Assembly (NCBI GenBank): GCA_030158725.1
Contig: JAOASJ010000126.1
Coordinates: 1-64,000, forward strand
Origin: Bacteroidia bacterium
GTDB lineage: Bacteria > Bacteroidota > Bacteroidia > NS11-12g > UBA955
Length of the DNA stretch: 64,000 bases
Reading direction: 5' to 3'
In this document: piece after piece, positions 61,734 through 64,000 of the stretch
Numbering within the stretch: the first letter of the stretch is position 1
How the letters are laid out: each line of letters starts with the position of its first letter
Notes under the pieces: generated by a model
The model's input: only the letters and a program-made list of their open reading frames with translations
Database searches by the model: none
What the model was told of the DNA's origin: nothing
Translations under genes and position numbers: made by a program

Positions 61734-62520
61734 AGGCTAGGCTTAAACAAGTGCTAAATCCGAGAATAATATGGGCGGTAAAAGCAAAACCAAGTTCTAC
61801 TTTCTTCTTTTTCATACCAATGCCTAAACCTAATTGTCTGCCCGCATTGCTGCTGCATATATTTATATTAAATATAGAATCTTTTTGAACAGACAGGGCT
61901 GCTTTTAATTGAATGGGAATAAGTTTTGATTTTTCAATCTCAAGCAAAAGTTTGATTCTTTTCTCAATGTTATACGCAAGGCCCCAGACGATTGTTTGAT
62001 TGTGGTTAAATTCATTCCCTGTGTTTGTTTTGAAATGGATTAAATTTTTAACTAAGAAACTGGTTTTGATTTTAGAGTTTGGCACCACACTAATTGAGAG
62101 ATCGATGTTGTACCGTTTTCTAAGAGCATATTTTGTAATGGACATTAATTCGAGATGACCTTTAAGTCCCACACTTATGTCTTTACTTGGTTTTAATGCT
62201 GTGCTTAATCCAATCTTATTGAAATGATAGGCTTGATTTCCCTCGTTTTGCCAAGAAATACCTGCGCCAAAATGTGATGTTGAGGATTGCAGATTCATTC
62301 CCACTGCATATAAATCTTTTACACCATATGGATTGCTAATTGAATAGGAGAGTGTTGTTTTTGCATTTATCAATTCTGCGGGGTTGTTTAATGCTGCAAA
62401 ACATGAATTGCCTTGACTAATGCAAGAAGAGAATGCGTAATAACCATAGGCTTGGGCATTCGCATGATTCAGTTTACCCCATAGCAAAGCTGTAATCAAA
62501 AATATAGTTTTGAAATTCAT
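61717..62520 (-). CDS. Beta-barrel outer-membrane protein, partner of the HhH barrel
   Basis: A 267-residue exported protein (signal peptide to about residue 22, ALLWGKLNHANA). The mature part is strand-rich and barrel-like: TTLSYSISNPYGVKDLYAVGMNL, HFGAGISWQN, QLGLGIGMKKKKVELGFAF, ending STCLSLAYEIKS. The start NNPAEL is like PorV/FadL-type barrels, but the size is too small for those. Its gene overlaps that of the HhH barrel by 17 nt, which implies linked function. No specific family named. Confidence 0.65.
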   Translation of the reverse strand: MNFKTIFLITALLWGKLNHANAQAYGYYAFSSCISQGNSCFAALNNPAELINAKTTLSYSISNPYGVKDLYAVGMNLQSSTSHFGAGISWQNEGNQAYHFNKIGLSTALKPSKDISVGLKGHLELMSITKYALRKRYNIDLSISVVPNSKIKTSFLVKNLIHFKTNTGNEFNHNQTIVWGLAYNIEKRIKLLLEIEKSKLIPIQLKAALSVQKDSIFNINICSSNAGRQLGLGIGMKKKKVELGFAFTAHIILGFSTCLSLAYEIKS

Positions 62521-62535
62521 AGTGTTCGTTTAACC

Positions 62536-62566
62536 CAAAGATAGTAAAAGAAATTCAATGTTACAA
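62536..62566 (-). promoter_or_regulatory. -33/-7 promoter for the barrel-HhH-pdxJ unit
   Basis: On the reverse strand: TTG (62564-62566), a 20-nt spacer, TATCTTTG (62536-62543), 15 nt before the ATG at 62520. Confidence 0.65.
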
Positions 62567-62673
62567 CATAGGATTTAGGCCTTGGTCTTTAATGAAATTC
62601 CTTTTTTGAATACAGTTTTTATTGCCGGGGCTAAACATTTATGATATAATTCTAAAATATCCAACAAACCATT

Positions 62674-62681
62674 TAATTTTG
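62674..62681 (+). promoter_or_regulatory. -7 element for the KtrA-like gene
   Basis: TAATTTTG, 5 nt before the ATG at 62687; a leaderless transcript is predicted. Confidence 0.5.
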
Positions 62682-62686
62682 CATAA

Positions 62687-63382
62687 ATGATAAAAGCAAA
62701 ATTTGCAGTTATAGGTCTAGGTCGTTTCGGCGGAAAAATTGCAAGGCAACTCTCTAGAAGAGGTGCTGAGGTAGTTGCAATAGATGACAATGAAGATAAA
62801 GTAGAGGTGCTTAAAGAAGACGTAGCTATGGCAATAACCATGGATGCAACTGAAATAAATGCCCTAAAAAGTTTTAAAATTGAAGAGATGGATGCTGTCG
62901 TTGTCGCGATAGGAGAAAATTTTGAAGCATTGATTTTAACCGTGGTGAACTTAATGGAGTTAAAAATCAAACGTATTATTGCACGTGCAGGCTCACCTCA
63001 CCAAAAGTTGATTTTAGAAAAATTGGGTATAACCGAGACATTGTCTCCCGAAGAGGAAGTTGGTATCTTAGTAGCTGAAAGACTAATTCACCCAAGTGTG
63101 AAAACCTTTTTGCAATTGCCAGATGGTTATGAAATTGCTGAGATTTCGGCACCAAAGGGTATCAAGAATATGACAATCGAAAAAATTGAATTCGATGTGA
63201 AGTATAATTTGACTTTAATCACAATTAAACGTCTTTATGAGGTAGATAAAAGAGGAAAGATTGAACACGAAAGACATTTGCTAGGTGTTGTTCAATCCAA
63301 TACGGTAATTTACGAGCAAGATGAAATTATTGTAATGGGAAAAGAAATCGATATTGAAAGATTTATCGAACTAAACAAATAG
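62687..63382 (+). CDS. ktrA: KtrA/TrkA-type potassium channel regulatory subunit
   Basis: A 231-residue cytoplasmic RCK protein. The RCK_N Rossmann domain (about 1-130) has VIGLGRFGGKIA, VVAIDDNEDKV and the acidic turn, with DATEINALKSFKIEEMDAVVVAIGENFEA. The RCK_C domain (about 140-231) ends in an IIVMGKEIDIERF strand. Such subunits gate KtrB/TrkH membrane channels in response to ATP/ADP or NAD. The membrane partner is not in the window. It ends in a strong terminator. Confidence 0.9.
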   Translation: MIKAKFAVIGLGRFGGKIARQLSRRGAEVVAIDDNEDKVEVLKEDVAMAITMDATEINALKSFKIEEMDAVVVAIGENFEALILTVVNLMELKIKRIIARAGSPHQKLILEKLGITETLSPEEEVGILVAERLIHPSVKTFLQLPDGYEIAEISAPKGIKNMTIEKIEFDVKYNLTLITIKRLYEVDKRGKIEHERHLLGVVQSNTVIYEQDEIIVMGKEIDIERFIELNK

Positions 63383-63397
63383 AAAAATATTTAACAT

Positions 63398-63431
63398 AAA
63401 AAAAGCCCGAATATTAATTCGGGCTTTTTTT
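63398..63431. terminator. Bidirectional terminator after ktrA
   Basis: GCCCGAAT (63405-63412) / ATTCGGGC (63417-63424), 4-nt loop, flanked by A7 and T7. Confidence 0.92.
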
Positions 63432-63444
63432 ATGAAGTAAATAT

Positions 63445-63600
63445 CTAGACTTTATTGCTGCCTTTTATTACACGCAATAAAAATGCTATAACAGCTATGA
63501 CCAGTAAAACGTGAATAATGCCACTTGCATTATAACCAATGTAACCAATGGCCCATAATACAACCAAGACTACAGCTAATAAATATAAAGTATTTGACAT
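63445..63600 (-). CDS. Lmo0937-family small membrane protein
   Basis: A 51-residue protein with two hydrophobic helices (TLYLLAVVLVVLWAIGYIGY and GIIHVLLVIAVIAFLLRVI) and a short basic tail. The central GYIGYNASGIIHVLL pattern is the signature of the Lmo0937 family of tiny membrane proteins, often stress-linked. It was found by reading the reverse strand and is too short for most ORF filters. Its ATG is 1 nt after the stop of the upstream 106-residue gene. Confidence 0.82.
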   Translation of the reverse strand: MSNTLYLLAVVLVVLWAIGYIGYNASGIIHVLLVIAVIAFLLRVIKGSNKV

Positions 63601-63601
63601 A

Positions 63602-63922
63602 TTACAATAAGATAATAATTAAAATAATTAGCAGAACTGCACCAGTAGAAATATATATACCACTTCTAGATCCGTGTACTTGAGCTTTCATTCTTTTAAG
63701 TTCAGATTTTAATTGAGTTTTCTCTTTTTTTGAGAGTTTAGATTTATCCATTGCATTAATTTCATTTATTCTATTGATTAAAATACTTGAATTTTGTTTT
63801 GCGGATATTTCTGTTTGAGTAAGTGGTGCTGTCTCGTTATGCGACTTAGCATTTAAGTTATTTATTGAAAAATTACTTAGAATAATTGCAATAATGAATA
63901 TTGCTTTTTTGATGTTTTTCAT
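63602..63922 (-). CDS. Small exported protein with C-terminal membrane segment
   Basis: A 106-residue protein: signal peptide (AIFIIAIILSNFSINNLNA), a Lys/Ser-rich helical middle (INRINEINAMDKSKLSKKEKTQLKSEL is the core, about 48-75) and a C-terminal hydrophobic anchor (YISTGAVLLIILIIILL). Proteins of this shape recur in Bacteroidota next to Lmo0937-type genes. The role is unknown; co-transcription with the 51-residue gene (1-nt gap) suggests a two-protein membrane unit. Confidence 0.75.
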   Translation of the reverse strand: MKNIKKAIFIIAIILSNFSINNLNAKSHNETAPLTQTEISAKQNSSILINRINEINAMDKSKLSKKEKTQLKSELKRMKAQVHGSRSGIYISTGAVLLIILIIILL

Positions 63923-63938
63923 GTGCTTGAATTGTTTT

Positions 63939-64000
63939 TTAAAAATGTACTGCTACCCCAAAAGTTGAAACGCCTGTAGAAAGGTCAAGGAATAACCCTG
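63939..64000 (-). CDS. 3' end of a beta-barrel protein gene (cut by the window)
   Basis: Only the last 20 codons are inside. They read LFLDLSTGVSTFGVAVHF and a TAA stop. Alternating residues and a terminal Phe are typical of the last strand of an outer-membrane beta barrel. It is transcribed toward the 106-residue gene, 16 nt apart. Confidence 0.5.
   Translation of the reverse strand, partial: GLFLDLSTGVSTFGVAVHF

Noticed and set aside
1-64000. CRISPR arrays, IS elements, prophage, tRNA/rRNA, replication origin
   Set aside because: No regular repeat-spacer pattern, transposase or integrase reading frame, tRNA-like cloverleaf or DnaA-box cluster was seen on reading through.

Overview
The window is a stretch of low-GC chromosome from a member of the Bacteroidota. 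Several signs agree. A TAnnTTTG(C) promoter -7 element lies upstream of many genes, sometimes with a -33 TTG/TTTG. Most starts lack a Shine-Dalgarno sequence. There are type IX secretion (T9SS) genes (plug protein, porX, an exported protein with the T9SS C-terminal sorting domain). Typical families of the phylum are present: DUF3467, DUF4920, DUF1573, a NusB of about 314 residues, TlpA/DUF4369, imelysin and SHNLRAP-type kinases. I cannot assign an order or genus. I saw no IS element, prophage, CRISPR array, tRNA or rRNA, so this reads as core chromosome.

Layout. 0-5 kb: reverse-strand hpd, BtuF-like protein and map, then a large PpiD/SurA-type periplasmic chaperone. 5-12.6 kb: a T9SS-exported multidomain protein, LuxC-like acyl-CoA reductase, a beta-barrel protein, an arginine-decarboxylase-like enzyme, DUF3467 and DUF4920 proteins. 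12.6-19.3 kb: a PhoB/PhoR-like pair, TlpA-like oxidoreductase, GmhB and polyprenol-phosphate glycosyltransferase (envelope sugars), PdxH, RibBA and a redox-dead thioredoxin-fold protein. 19.3-23.4 kb: a structured intergenic region with a small orphan ORF, a FecCD/BtuCD-type ABC importer and PEP carboxykinase. 23.6-27.7 kb: a four-gene operon of porin, Rieske lipoprotein, imelysin lipoprotein and di-heme lipoprotein, probably iron or redox related. 27.7-33.9 kb: a DsbA/FrnE-like protein upstream of two large exported repeat proteins. 34.4-36.8 kb: a GAF-PAS-PAS histidine kinase and its stand-alone receiver. 36.8-39.9 kb: an unusual operon of a DsbA/FAD-monooxygenase fusion and a fold-type I PLP enzyme.

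40-46.6 kb: ABC-F ATPase, the T9SS plug protein and regulator PorX, a 49-residue basic protein and NADP-isocitrate dehydrogenase. 46.7-53 kb (reverse): rpsA with a C-terminal helix-hairpin-helix extension, rel/spoT, a Fur-family regulator and purA, linking the stringent response to purine synthesis. 53-54.4 kb: small lipoproteins and a DMT-type membrane protein. 54.5-59 kb: recG, nusB, DUF1573, yajC, coaE. 59-62.5 kb (reverse): two outer-membrane-type proteins, one carrying a helix-hairpin-helix region, overlapping pdxJ. 62.7-64 kb: KtrA-like protein, two small membrane proteins and the end of another beta-barrel gene.

The most unusual content is the DsbA-monooxygenase fusion operon, the Rieske/imelysin/di-heme operon, the S1 and beta-barrel proteins carrying helix-hairpin-helix modules, the giant YwqK-repeat protein, and a set of genes whose -7 promoter element lies only 4-7 nt before the start codon, which predicts leaderless mRNAs. 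All functions are read from sequence motifs by eye; no database search was run.
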